Shown: positions 1-10,308 of the stretch, piece by piece
How positions within the stretch are numbered: the first letter of the stretch is position 1
Layout: each line of letters opens with the position of its first letter
Assembly: GCA_021234155.1 (NCBI GenBank)
Contig: JAJEKV010000051.1
Span: 6,238,761-6,302,760, forward strand
Length of the DNA stretch: 64,000 nucleotides
Direction: 5' to 3'
DNA from: Isoetes taiwanensis
Lineage: Eukaryota; Streptophyta; Lycopodiopsida; Isoetales; Isoetaceae
The notes under the pieces: generated by a model
What the model was told of the DNA's origin: nothing
Databases searched by the model: none
The model's input: the letters and a program-made list of their open reading frames with translations, nothing else
Position numbers and translations under genes: made by a program

Positions 1-652
1 GGCAGCCGAAATGGGGGCAGCCGGATTCTGAAAGGGGACTGCCGAATGAGCTTGTGGGCATCTGTAAGGCCAAAAGATCCAGCCGAATCTTGACAAAGAG
101 AGGTTCTAGGAGCTGGATTCTGAGTAAAGGCAGCCAAATTTTGGGCAGCAATTTGATCAGAGGCAGCTGCATGATTATGGGTTGCCGGATTTTGAAAGGG
201 GACTGCAGGGTTTGATGCAGGTATGGTCAGATTTGGGGCTGGAATAGCCTGATTTGGAGAAACAGAAGAATCAGGCAAAGCACAAGTGACCATAGCTGAA
301 GATGTGCCAGCAAAATTCAAAGTAGACATGCTTGTCTGATTGCCTGTCTGACTGCCTCCATTGTTAACAACACTGCAAAAATATCCAAGAGTGGTTTGCA
401 CAGATTGAATATGAGCAGAGGTCGGAGTTGGGGCTGTTGTCTGCAGTATTGTGTTAGCATAAAAAATTGCAGAAACAATGGGGCTAACCATACCTTGCCT
501 TTGGGAGGCAGAACCAGTTGTGGTAGCAATTGTACTCTCTAATTGAGAGGTAACAAGACGAGGAGTTGGACTCCCAAAACTAGTTTGTATATCTGCTGTA
601 TTTGTATTGCAATGAATAATAGAAGTTTGTGCAAAAGTGGATGTATTTCCTG
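1..652 (-). pseudogene. gag-like Ser/Asn/Gln-rich retroelement fragment, copy 1
   Basis: This stretch is a diverged direct copy of 5606-6258, with the same order and the same minus orientation. Read on the minus strand it gives low-complexity protein rich in Ser, Asn, Thr, Gln and Pro, with repeats of the type NPA/NPT, split between frames. Only short open stretches survive (for example 317-529). No enzymatic domain is visible. The composition and the neighbouring Ty3-type pol and LTR pieces suggest a gag or spacer segment of an LTR element, but this is inference. It runs off the left edge of the window. Confidence 0.45.
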
Positions 653-995
653 TCATATGCACGATTAGTCCATACATCTTCCTTTTCATTGTAACCTGCT
701 CATTTGCAAAAGCTAGAATCTGAGGAAAAATAACTTTTCTAATCGTATCTTCAATGGCTGGTGGAGTGATGTGAGAATCTTTAATCTGCACATAAGACGA
801 AATGTGCTTAGAACGCTTTAAATGTGAGAGAGTATGGTCAATCAAAGGAGATAATAAATTTGATTGTCCTTTTCTTCTCAATGCATATTCTCTTGTTGAA
901 TCAATTGAATTTTGATGTCGACACTTCTTCATCTTCTATGTTGCTTGCTCCAATAGTCTCCTTAGCTCTCCCTTCTTTTCGATCTACATCTTTTC

Positions 996-1317
996 GGGTA
1001 AAAGCATGTTAGGGTGTACCACTTTTGGAACCTGCAAAAGTACATACACTAGGTACTTCGAAACTGGGTACTTTCTCATTTTTCTTTTCATTAAAACTAA
1101 TATAAAAATCCAAAATAAAAGTCAAGGACATGGTAATATTCAAAGTTAAGATGAAGATAATGCTATCGGAGACCAATATATATATAAAAAGTTCTAAAAC
1201 ATACCTTATATTGAGATATTATACAGGTACCCAGTACCCAGTCCTAGCTACCTTTTTAGGTACCTTTTTGGTCACTAAATAATACTTTTTAAGGGACACC
1301 CTAACATGCTTTTACCC
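996..1317. mobile_element. MITE, 25-bp TIRs, 4-bp target duplication TTTC
   Basis: The left end begins GGGTAAAAGCATGTTAGG and the right end (1293-1317) is its reverse complement, with one mismatch over 25 bp. The element is flanked by TTTC at 992-995 and again at 1318-1321. It is 322 bp and AT-rich with no ORF of note. The interior contains imperfect inverted GGTAC-rich pieces. The ends resemble those of a second MITE at 57672-57922 (GGGCAAAAGTATGCTGG, also a 4-bp duplication), so both probably belong to one family. Confidence 0.8.
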
Positions 1318-1525
1318 TTTCCCCTTTGGGAGGCCATAGATGAGGTAGATGCCGCAAAAAGTTTTAGGGTTTAGCTCTAAGATGATAAAAGCGCGAGTAG
1401 ATTGGAGCAATGGAGGGAAAATCAGAGGAGTAGCAACATAATCTAGAATAATCTAAAGACTTAGAAACATTTGGAAACAAGTGTTCCTAATAAACCTCAA
1501 GGCTAGACTAGTTTCAGTGTACCCG

Positions 1526-1552
1526 GGATGGGTTTAGGGTTTAGGGTTTAAC
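1526..1552 (+). repeat. short interstitial plant telomere-type repeat (TTTAGGG)
   Basis: About three TTTAGGG units lie in tandem here. A matching CCCTAAA run in the opposite orientation lies at about 1880-1902, and single units occur at about 1361-1372. This is the standard land-plant telomere unit. The run is far too short to be a telomere and is best read as interstitial or promoter-type telo-box sequence. Confidence 0.7.
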
Positions 1553-2011
1553 TGGTTTAGGCAAAGGCGCGAGTATGATGAGAAGGCAAGGAGGATGCGA
1601 ACAAGCTAAAATAGAATAAGAATCTATGAAACAATTGTTTGGAAACAAAATAATGTAGTGTGCTTCTAAAAAATCTCCAAGGGCTAGACTAGTTTCAGTA
1701 CTTAAGGAAACACTTCATCAGTAGCAAGAGAATGAGGAGATCTAGAAAAGATATCCAATATATAGAAGCAAGAAAATAGCTGTTGGTGTTGGCAAAGAGC
1801 TGTTGGAAGATGGTTGTACGGCTAGGAAATGCATTAAATGCAAAAAATGCACACAACCATAGAAAAAAGCTTTACTAAGGAAACCCTAAACCCTAAACCC
1901 TTCGCCTATTAGGGGAATTATTCCTTTTTGGGGTTTTATCCCCATTAAGGTTCCCATTTTTTTGAGAAGTTTCCGTGGGGGTATTAATAGTAATACCTCC
2001 ATTAGGATTTC

Positions 2012-3110
2012 TCATATTGGCTTCCTTGGTGAGTACATCTTTTTGATCCACAAAAGATACTTGTTTTTTTCTTTTTCCCTTACCTTTATTTTCTTTAGAA
2101 TTATCTTGAGAATTAAGGATGCTAGGAGGGATAATTTCAAACCATAATGAGTTTCTAAGACCTTCAAAATGTCAGTTTTAATTTTAGAAACCTCAAGCTT
2201 AACGAGCTTACTTACCGATTCTTCCTTGGGGAGGTTATGTGCATCATGGGTGGCTGCATCACGTGCGTTATGGGCCTCCAAAAGGGCGTTCTTCCTTGTC
2301 TCCGTTACTAGTCTCATGTTTGCAATTAAGAGAGCACATTCATTTTGAAATTCTAGAATGGTGTCATATTTGATTCTGCAAAGCTTGGATTGGATATTAG
2401 AAAGAGCCCCCGAAGGGATGCTGGCATCTAACAAACAAGCGCTAACCATAGAGTCCAATCTTGCTTGAAAAATGAAAAATGCCTCAACGGAAGTATAGTT
2501 TTTTAAAACGTTAAGCTCGCTAGTTCTAGCTTCTAATATTGCACTTGTACATTTTGCTCTAAAATCAAAAGTGAAATCCTATTTTGAAGGATTGTGTTAA
2601 ACTCTTCGTTATCAACTTTGAGCTTAAGAATAGCAATCCTACATGCAGTGGGGATTTCATTTTTAGCAAGGGAATCATTAATTTTGCTACATGCAAGTTC
2701 AGCTTGATGCAACTTATGAAGGGCTTGACTGTAATCCTTAAGACTAGAGAGGAGGGTGGACTTAAAAGCCTTACCGATATCGTCCTCCATACCTTTAAGT
2801 GTCGGATTGTCAATGCCTTTGCCCTTGCTAGTACATATGCGACAAATTGTGGGAGGGGCATCATGAGAACATTTGGTCACCCCCACATTAGATGTGCTTG
2901 CGTGATTATTAGAGACAATGTTTGTGCTATGTAAATTGACATCTTGGGAATGCAACACATTACCTGAGGGCATAAGACCCACATTACCTGGGGGCACGAA
3001 GCCCGAGCTCCCTTGCGGTTGTCTAGGGTCGATTTGGCCTTGGGGCATGTATATGAAATATCCAAGACCATCAGGGGCATTAAAGCCATTAACACCATCA
3101 AAAAAATTTC
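2012..3110 (-). pseudogene. unrecognised helical/coiled-coil-like ORF, frameshifted
   Basis: On the minus strand two open stretches, about 3228-2533 and 2458-2012, belong to one reading unit. The second frame extends upstream through 2533 without a stop, giving ...SAILEARTSELNVLKNY..., so the break at about 2560 is a frameshift and not a gene boundary. The N-terminal part is Gly/Pro/Asn-rich with a CxxC pair. The rest is rich in Leu, Lys, Glu and Ala and looks helical. The first ~40 codons come from an LTR copy (3111-3550 read antisense), so the nominal start is probably not the true one. I do not recognise the family. A gag-like protein of a neighbouring LTR element is possible. Confidence 0.35.
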
Positions 3111-3550
3111 TAACGTCCCTAGGTATGGAAATTTCTAAGTCCACGGTTAATTGGGCTGGACAAAATAATATTAACGATAGTAATAAGAGGGGTTTAAAAT
3201 TGTTCATTAGGAGAATGACATGTGGCAAGAAAGGGAGTTGGAGAGGGGCGTTTAAGAAAGGGCATTATTTTCTTGAGACAAAAGGAAGAGGTGAACGGAA
3301 GAAGAGGAGGAAAGAAAGGAGAGAAGGGAAAATAATTTAAGGTAGGCATCCAAGTCTGTTGATTTCTGCTTTTAATCTTGGTAATCTGTGTAATGAATTC
3401 TAAATATTAAATACTTCTTCTTTGTAAATCATGGAATACCTTCTCTTCAGTTTCTGATTCTTTGCTGCATGGCTTGAATTGTTTTTCTCGCTATAGCTCT
3501 GATAGCTACAGATAGGAAGCGTATTTTAGACCAGTATTGTTTTTATTTCA
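3111..3550 (+). repeat. LTR copy 1 (solo, plus orientation)
   Basis: A 440-bp copy of the LTR seen in reverse at 3810-4250. It starts at TAACGTCCCTAGG (the initial TG is lost) and ends TTTATTTCA. Flanking coding sequence is unrelated, so it stands as a solo or rearranged LTR. With LTR copy 2 it forms two inverted arms around a ~260-bp centre. Confidence 0.65.
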
Positions 3551-3809
3551 ACAGAAAAAGGGGAATCAAAACTATCCTTCCTGTTTTCTTTCTTCTGTAA
3601 ATGTTTTCTTTCTTCTGTAAATGTTTGTAAAAGGATTCGTAACTTCAGCCATTGCATCATGATTTGGATAACAAAATTTATTGAACACAGCAGTCTGGAG
3701 AATCCATTTGGTTAGAATAAACAAGACAAAATATAGATCCACAGATAAGAGAGAATTTCTTGCTCTATCCTCCATTTCCTCTGATAGATACTTTAGATAA
3801 GTAATGCTT

Positions 3810-4250
3810 TGAAAAAAAACAATGCTGGTCTAAAATACGCTTCCTATCTGTAGCTATCAGAGCTATAGCAAGAAAAACAATTCAAGCCATGCAGCAAAGA
3901 ATCAGAAACTGAAGAGAAGGTATTCCATGATTTACAAAGAAGAAGTATTTAATATTTAGAATTCATTACACAGATTACCAAGATTAAAAGCAGAAATCAA
4001 CAGACTTGGATGCCTACCTTAAATTATTTTCCCTTCTCTCCTTTCTTTCCTCCTCTTCTTCCGTTCACCTCTTCCTTTTGTCTCAAGAAAATAATGCCCT
4101 TTCTTAAACGCCCCTCTCCAACTCCCTTTCTTGCCACATGTCATTCTCCTAATGAACAATTTTAAACCCCTCTTATTGCTATTGTTAATATTATTTTGTC
4201 CAGCCCAATTAACCGTGGACTTAGAAATTTCCATACCTAGGGACGTTACA
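3810..4250 (-). repeat. 3' LTR of Ty3-type element (copy 2)
   Basis: Read on the minus strand this ~441-bp unit begins TGTAACGTCCC and ends in CA, the usual TG...CA ends of a gypsy-type LTR. Immediately upstream on that strand (4251-4268) is a purine run, GAAGGGGAGATT, that fits a polypurine tract, directly after the chromodomain-bearing pol end. So this is the 3' LTR of the element at 4269-4932. The centre between the inverted LTRs (3551-3809) holds a small tandem duplication of TTTTCTTTCTTCTGTAAATG and no gene. Confidence 0.75.
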
Positions 4251-4268
4251 AATCTCCCCTTCGAGAAT

Positions 4269-4932
4269 TCAACCCATGTCCTCATGGGTGAGTTCCGGGT
4301 ATTCTTCATCTATTTTATCTGCGTCTTCCCATGTGGCATCTTCAGGCGGGCAACCCTCCCAATGTATCAGATAATGGCGAATTGTTCTTCTTTTTAACTT
4401 CTTAGACTCTTCTTTTATGATTCTCCAAGGTTTAAGGGTGAGAACATCCCCTTTACTTGTTATATGATCCTCTGAAATTACATGAGATGGATCGTATATA
4501 TATTTGCGAAGATTACTGACATAGAACACATTGTGGGCTTTCACTCGTTCTGGTAATTGAACTTTATATGCTGATTTGCTTACTTTCTTAATGATTGGAA
4601 ATGGTCCTGCATATCTTGGGGCAAACTTCTTGAGCTTCTTAAACTTCAAAGCTCCTTGCTTTGGATTAATCCTCAAAAATACTTGTTCGCCGTTTTGAAA
4701 CTCTAAGGGCCGTCTTTTTTTATCAGCATATTGTTTTTGTCTATTTTGTGCTACCTTAAGGTTATGGCGGATAAGTCTCAGTTGAGCATCATCATCTTCA
4801 ATCATTCTGTTAGATGCTTCTACTAGACATAAGGGGTCTCGCCAATTTATTGGACAACAACAATCTCGACCATACATTGCCTCAAAGGGACTCATTTTAA
4901 TAGAATCTTGGTGGGTATTATTATAAGCAAGA
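4269..4932 (-). pseudogene. Ty3/gypsy chromovirus pol, C-terminal integrase plus chromodomain (partial)
   Basis: The minus-strand ORF encodes the end of an LTR-retrotransposon polyprotein. Around residue 1 the motif AYNNTHQDSIKMSPFEAMYG is typical of the end of the integrase core. It is followed by the integrase C-terminal barrel (QKQYADKKRRP, QVFLRINP, LKFKKLKKFAPRYAGPF, YKVQLPE, NVFYVSNLRKY). The last ~55 residues form a chromodomain (PWRIIKEESKKLKRRTIRHY then IHWEGCPPEDATWED), which marks a chromovirus that may target heterochromatin. Everything upstream (protease, RT, RNase H) is missing. The stop lies 18 bp before the LTR and a polypurine tract sits between them. This is an immobile 3' remnant. 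Confidence 0.9.
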
Positions 4933-5317
4933 GCTATAGCAAGAAAAATAATTCAAGCCATGCAACAAAGAATCAGAAACTGAAGAGAAGGTATTCCATG
5001 ATTTACAAAGAAGAAGTATTTAATATTTAGAATTCATTACACAGATTACCAAGAGTAAAAGCAGAAATCAACAGACTTGGATGCCTACCTTAAATTATTT
5101 TCCCTTCTCTCATTTCTTTCCTCCTCTTCTTCCGTTCACCTCTTCCTTTTGTCTCAAGAAAATAATGCCCTTTCTTAAACGTCCCTCTCCAACTCCCTTA
5201 CGTGCCACATGTCATTCTATGAACAATTTTAAGCCCCTCTTATTACTATTGTTAATATTATTTTGTCCAGCCCAATTAACCGTGGACTTAGAAATTTCCA
5301 TACCTAGGGACGTTACA
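4929..5317 (-). repeat. LTR copy 3, truncated
   Basis: A direct copy of LTR copy 2, starting (minus strand) at TGTAACGTCCC at 5317 and truncated at about 4929, where it abuts the pol fragment. To its right (5318-5396) a ~75-bp segment beginning GATTTGGCCTTGGGGC is shared with 3041-3108 beside LTR copy 1. The three LTR copies and this shared flank show repeated rearrangement of one element. Confidence 0.65.
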
Positions 5318-5605
5318 GATTTGGCCTTGGGGCATGTATATGAAATATCCAAGACCATTAGGGGCATTAAAGCCATTAACACCATCAAAAAAATTTAACG
5401 ATGGAGATTGAACCCCTAAATTTGAACCGTTGACGAAGCTTCATCCTCCTGTAACAAAAGAATAAAAAAAAGAGAATGGAGGAAGGGAGGTCGCAATGGT
5501 AGGAGGCATTCCGACAGAGGCAGAACTGGCTGAAGTAGAGCAAATCGGCATGACCATGAGATTTTGCATCCCTGAATGCTGTGGTCGAAACACTAAAGAG
5601 CCAGG

Positions 5606-6258
5606 GGCAGCCGAAATAGGGGCAGCCAGATTCTGAAAGGGGACTGCCGAATGGGCTTGTGGGCATCTGTAAGGCCAAAAGATCCAGCCAAATCTTGACA
5701 AAGAGAGGTTCTAGGAGCCGGATTCTGAGTAAGGCAGCCGGATTTTGGGTAGCAATTTGATCAGAGGCGGTTACATGATTATGGGTTGCCGGATTTTGAA
5801 AGGGGACAGCAGGGTTTGATGCAGTTATGGTCGGATTTGGGGCAGGAACAACCTGATTTGGAGTAACAGAAGAATTAGGTAAAGCACTGTGCTTTACCAT
5901 AGCTGAAGATGTGCCAGCAAAATTCGAAGTAGACATGCTTGTCTGATTGCTTGTCTGACTGCTTCCATTGTTAACAACACTGTAAAAAATATCCAAGAGT
6001 GATTTGCACAGATTGAATATGAGCAGAGATCGGAGTTGGGAATGTTGTCTGCGGTATTGTATTAGCATAAAAAATTGCAGAAACAATGGGACTAACCATA
6101 CCTTGTCTTTGGGAGGCAGAACCGGTTGTGGTAGCAATTGTACTCTCTGACTGAGAGGTAACAAGACGAAGAGTTGGACTCCCAAAACTAGTTTGTATAT
6201 CTGCTGTATTTGTATTGCATTGAATAATAGAAGTTCGTGCAGAAGTGGATGTATTTCT
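5606..6258 (-). pseudogene. gag-like Ser/Asn/Gln-rich retroelement fragment, copy 2
   Basis: Homologous to 1-652 in the same orientation. The minus-strand protein is split between two frames. The first (6282-5971) has TSQSESTIATTTGSASQRQ and similar Ser/Thr/Gln-rich text. The second carries Asn/Pro/Ala repeats (PNPTITASNPAVPF type) before losing frame near 5760. No recognised domain. The two copies flank the LTR cluster and may be the two sides of one rearranged element. Confidence 0.45.
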
Positions 6259-6390
6259 TTCAATTTGATCCGCTAAATCCAAAAGGGCTTCATCTGTAAT
6301 CTATAGATCAGGAATTCGTTCGTTAGCAGAATCACGAATTACCTGAGCTATTTGATTTTGTGAAACTCCTGGTTTTAGCGAGTAGCCTGC

Positions 6391-6440
6391 ATAGTGGTTT
6401 GTCAAAACTGATAGTGGTTTGTCAAAACTGATAGTGGTTT
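6391..6440 (+). repeat. 20-bp tandem repeat, 2.5 units
   Basis: The unit ATAGTGGTTTGTCAAAACTG occurs at 6391 and 6411, with a half unit at 6431. Related TAGTGGTTTG text recurs at about 6473. Between here and 7100 I see no gene. Confidence 0.8.
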
Positions 6441-7099
6441 ATGATATGGTTATTGGTACTAGTTATGAATGCTATAGTGGTTTGATAAACCTTATGTAGT
6501 TCATGAGATAGCTTCGTGCACAAAATAATGGTTTAATAAAACTAGTGATGGTCTTTGAAAACCATCCTAAATTTTACATGGTTTTGGAGTTTAGTTTTAT
6601 TATGTCCAAAATGAACTGAAATGATTTATTCTTGCTCTTTTGAACTCTTAAGGTTATAGAATGAGATTTACAAAAAGTCATCTTTTAAAGCTTTAAAACT
6701 TTTCAAGAGAAATGCTTTTTATTCTTCATATACTTTCACATATGTTGGTCTTATGTTTAATCACTGAAAAACCTTGTTGTTCCATTTCATCATCCGATAA
6801 TGGCCATCCTCAAGCTGCAATTATTCCGGCATAGAGAAGTGCTGCATCAAGATCCTGAGGATCCAACCTCTGTAAACGTCCCTTGAGTTGGGGATTTGCT
6901 AATCCCTGCATGAACTGCATTGCTTGCATATGCAGTTTTATATTAGGTAGCTTTTCAAAAAGTTGTTGGAGCTCACCATAATCGTCGAACGATCCCTTCT
7001 GATATATATGTCAAAGTTTACGACGTGCTTGTAGCCCATCCCAACGAAATAATTTGAGCTCAATACTTCTTGTACTTGCTCTCGGGTGAGGTGTATTGC

Positions 7100-7350
7100 T
7101 TCTAGATCCATCTGCTCAATCATTTGATCAACCCGAGAATCAAGTAGATGATTGATCTCTCAAATGAGGAATGTGGTCTTCACTTGGGTTTGAGCAAAAT
7201 ACTGGGTCGGTTCACTAATAGTTACCATAACTAGATCATTTTGTTTTGCTTCTCGGTTGGATTAGCCTGAAAATTTCTAAACCATTATCCCTTCAGCTCT
7301 CAAACAGATACAATCTTATTAGATCAGAATGAGAGTTCTTTATAGAGTTC
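7100..7350 (-). repeat. left arm of a dispersed inverted repeat
   Basis: This arm is inverted relative to 8755-9090. Shared text includes GATTGATCTCTCAAATGAGG here against its complement at about 9015-9035, and AGAACTCTATAAAGAACTCTC-type text at both far ends. The arms are diverged. The antisense ORF at 6938-7123 (MIEQMDLEAIHLTREQ...) falls here and could be a scrap of a retroelement gag, but nothing firm is visible. Confidence 0.5.
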
Positions 7351-8523
7351 TGGCTCCTCTCTTGCTCTATGTGATAATTTGAGATCCCTAATAGCATTGT
7401 TGAGGATATCCAGCAGCTTAGGTATGCAGAAGCATTCCCATTTTTTTGTAATTTACCAGTTCATTATGGATACACTTTTGGCATACGAGGGATTCTGAAA
7501 TGCTACAATAGAGGAGAGTGAACTTTCTACCATATTTTTCCTGCTAATAATGAAAACATTATTTATGAAAGAAACAAATTTCAAATTTTAGAGACCATAA
7601 GATTAGAAAAGCTCACAGAAGAGATATTGTTTTTGCATCGAAAGCATTTCTTTTCCCCATCCCAAGTCATGTGTAGTCATTCCTTCAAGGATACTTGGTA
7701 ACGAGGAAATACAAACAATAATAAATCATTGTCATTGCTAAATTGATCTTGAAAGACATAGTCTTGTAGATATGGCAATGTATCTGAGTATAACCCATGA
7801 CATTGAGACTTTTGCATAAAGGATGCAAATGATAGAGTTGTTACAAGTTCTACTTCTGTTTCGCTACTTAATATAGCTAAAAGAGTCACTTGACAAGTAC
7901 TACATTTTATGTTCTTCTCCATACTGTAACAATTTCATACAAGACTATAGTTAACAAGTCTGTCCCCCAAAGTTACCATGAAGGAAAGCATTTTGAGAGA
8001 CAACTTCCATGATCCTTGAGCACAAACACATTGACAAGTGACCGCAACATAGAAATACACAGATTGTCATTCTAATTTCTATCACCTTCTATCTCATCCC
8101 CTTGTTATCACAGATCTTTCTAATTTCTATCGCCTTCCATGTCATCTCATTTGTCACCACCCTTCTCTACCCCAAGCCTGCCCTACTGCTAGTTTTTTTT
8201 TTTTTTCATGGATAGCGCACCTTGCAACTATGCATGGGTGTCTCACTCATATAACTAACCTTGAATGGAAGGATATTTTTATGTAATCCTGTTGCAAGTT
8301 ACATAGAAAGATTTGTAATAATAAATCGACACTCTAGAGAATGAAATAACCTGCTATGAGCTAAATCATAGCGACGCAATTGATTACATCAGACATAGCA
8401 CACGGTTGGGTGGGTAAGTTCGTAAGGCTTTATCTGTGGTGATTTTTGTTATCTTTAAGAGATGTGCTAGAAAACCAAGAGACAGTATTGTATATAGACA
8501 GTTCGTGCATGCATGCCAAGATT
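7351..8523. other. no gene seen
   Basis: AT-rich sequence with poly-T at about 8191-8207. Short open frames (for example 7677-7922 minus) show no domain and no supporting splice or composition signal. Confidence 0.5.
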
Positions 8524-8720
8524 TATGGGTTCCATTTGTTACAGATTAGAACTAATCTAATAAATCAAGCAGATGGTATTATGTGCTACATGAAGGGAAA
8601 AAAACATACAGATTCTGCTATTATGGGTTCCAATGGTTACAGATTAGAACTAATCTGATAAATCAAGCAGATGGTAGTATGTGCTGCATGAAGAAAAAAA
8701 AACATACAGATTCTGCTATT
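8524..8720 (+). repeat. 98-bp tandem duplication
   Basis: Two adjacent copies start at 8524 and 8622 with TATGGGTTCC. Each contains the small palindrome AGATTAGAACTAATCT, then AAATCAAGCAGATGGTA, and ends GATTCTGCTATTA. The copies differ at a few positions. Confidence 0.85.
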
Positions 8721-8754
8721 AGTGATCTTAGGTTATGACACAGAACAAGAAAGG

Positions 8755-9090
8755 TGCCAAAACTCTATAAAGAACTCTCATTTTGAGCTGATACTATTAA
8801 TTAACGTACCCAGTATGTAAATTTGGAGTTCTAAACTTCTACCTGAACGCGTAGAACTTATGATCGTATCTGATTGAGAGCAAGAAGAATAATAGATTTT
8901 ATTAGGAATTTCCAGGCTAATCCAACTTGGAAAGCAGAGCAAAAAGATGTAGTTGTGGTAACTATCAATGAGCTGATCCAGGATTTTGTTTAAACTCAAT
9001 TGAAGACCGCATTCTTCATTTGAGAGATCAATCGCTTGATTGATTCTCAGGTGCATCAAATGCTTGAGCAGATGGATTTAAAGGCTATAC
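8755..9090 (+). repeat. right arm of a dispersed inverted repeat
   Basis: The inverted partner of 7100-7350. The ~1.4 kb between the arms has no gene. It may be the remains of a foldback element or of two elements in opposite orientation. Confidence 0.5.
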
Positions 9091-9220
9091 AACATTTTCT
9101 AGTTTTTTGGCACAAATTTACTATTATTAAGCATAGCTACATCATTTCAAATGAATGCATGAAAACCCTTTGCCTGATATTCTGTTACTTTCCACCATTC
9201 TCTTTTCCACAATTCAACCT

Positions 9221-9254
9221 GCGTGAAGGTTAGATTTTGATCTAACCTTCACGC
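9221..9254 (+). repeat. perfect 15-bp stem, TTTG loop hairpin
   Basis: GCGTGAAGGTTAGAT at 9221-9235 is followed by TTTG and then its exact reverse complement at 9240-9254. The flanks do not extend the pairing. It lies alone in non-coding sequence, with no U-run typical of a Pol III terminator directly after it. It could be a tiny foldback relic. Confidence 0.85.
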
Positions 9255-10029
9255 TACTTTGCCTCGGTGCTTACGAACTCTATTATGATCGGTCGGTGCT
9301 TGTTCACTTTCTTAGATATATTCGTCCCCCATAGATATATCCTCCATAGTTACACAAACATTTTAATCAGGGATCCATCCTGGCCAAGGAGATGGATTGT
9401 CAGTATTGTTTAGGCTTGATTTAAACAAGATCCATTTTGGCAAACCGAAATGGATGGTAAGAAGGCTCAGTTTGCTCTACTTTTTCCAAATTACCTGCAC
9501 CTAATAATTCATGTTTATATTTCCTGCAATAAGGATTTTGCCTTACAGATATTCAAGATTTACTCTGGAATGCTTCTTATCTTTTAACATGATAGAATCA
9601 AATTGGTAAGACTATATCAAATAAATTAAATTCATAGAGAGAAATCATTTTGGTTTGTAAGACACGAATTTCTATTCCAGTTTGCAATCATCAACACCAA
9701 CTGAATTTCTTTTCTCAAGAATCGAAGCCTCGTTTCAACTGCTTCACACTGTTTACTTCTGTCAGATCAGCCCAACGCCTTCCCCAGTTATCTGGAATTC
9801 AAATCAAATACTTCTTTGCCCGAATGTATCCTAGCTTAAGAATTGCCATGGCCTACTGCCTTGCAGTAATCTGCCAACACCAAATGACCCAGTTGAGTGA
9901 ACTGCCATTAATTGGTTACTATAACTGGTTCTAGATCTGGTTTTAGTGAACTAGAGTTAGAAGGATTTGAGTTATTGGTGTAACTCATTGAATCGTTCTC
10001 TAGTTTTGGTGAACTGAGAATTGTTTATC
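9255..10029. other. no gene seen
   Basis: Non-coding. A 94-codon open frame at 9650-9934 has no recognisable motif. The phrase CTRGTTTTRGTGAAC recurs three times between about 9936 and 10090. Confidence 0.5.
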
Positions 10030-10051
10030 AGAAGTTACAAGTGTAACTTCT
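10030..10051 (+). repeat. 9-bp stem hairpin
   Basis: AGAAGTTAC, loop AAGT, GTAACTTCT. A weaker copy of the idea, GAGTTA...TAACTC, lies ~60 bp upstream, so the local repeat unit seems to favour small palindromes. Confidence 0.7.
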
Positions 10052-10292
10052 GTAGAAGAGGTCTTATACTAGTTTTGGTGAACCACTTAAGATCAGGAAT
10101 CATTGGAGTATTCTGTGCCAGAGTGTTTGTTAACATGTAAGCTATAGCATAGTATTTCTTCAAAGAGATTAACTTGTATTTCTGTTGCAACTGCAGTGGA
10201 TAATAGGCAGAGAGACCTTGTTTAATTGAAGAAGCCCTGCAACATGGCTTTGGACATCAAAAAGATTGGGATTGTTGGTGTGATCTGTAACA

Positions 10293-10308
10293 ATTTGTAT
10301 CAGAGCCT
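10293..10308 (+). other. primer-binding-site-like sequence (initiator tRNA-Met type)
   Basis: TTTGTATCAGAGCCTGG closely resembles the TGGTATCAGAGC primer-binding site of many plant LTR elements and follows ...CTGTAACA, which would be a plausible LTR end. I could not find the matching downstream LTR or any gag/pol, so at most this is a remnant. From 10309 to 11460 I see no gene. Confidence 0.3.

Noticed and set aside
9650-9934. 94-codon ORF as a gene
   Set aside because: No recognised motif, no promoter or splice context, and it lies in repeat-rich non-coding DNA.
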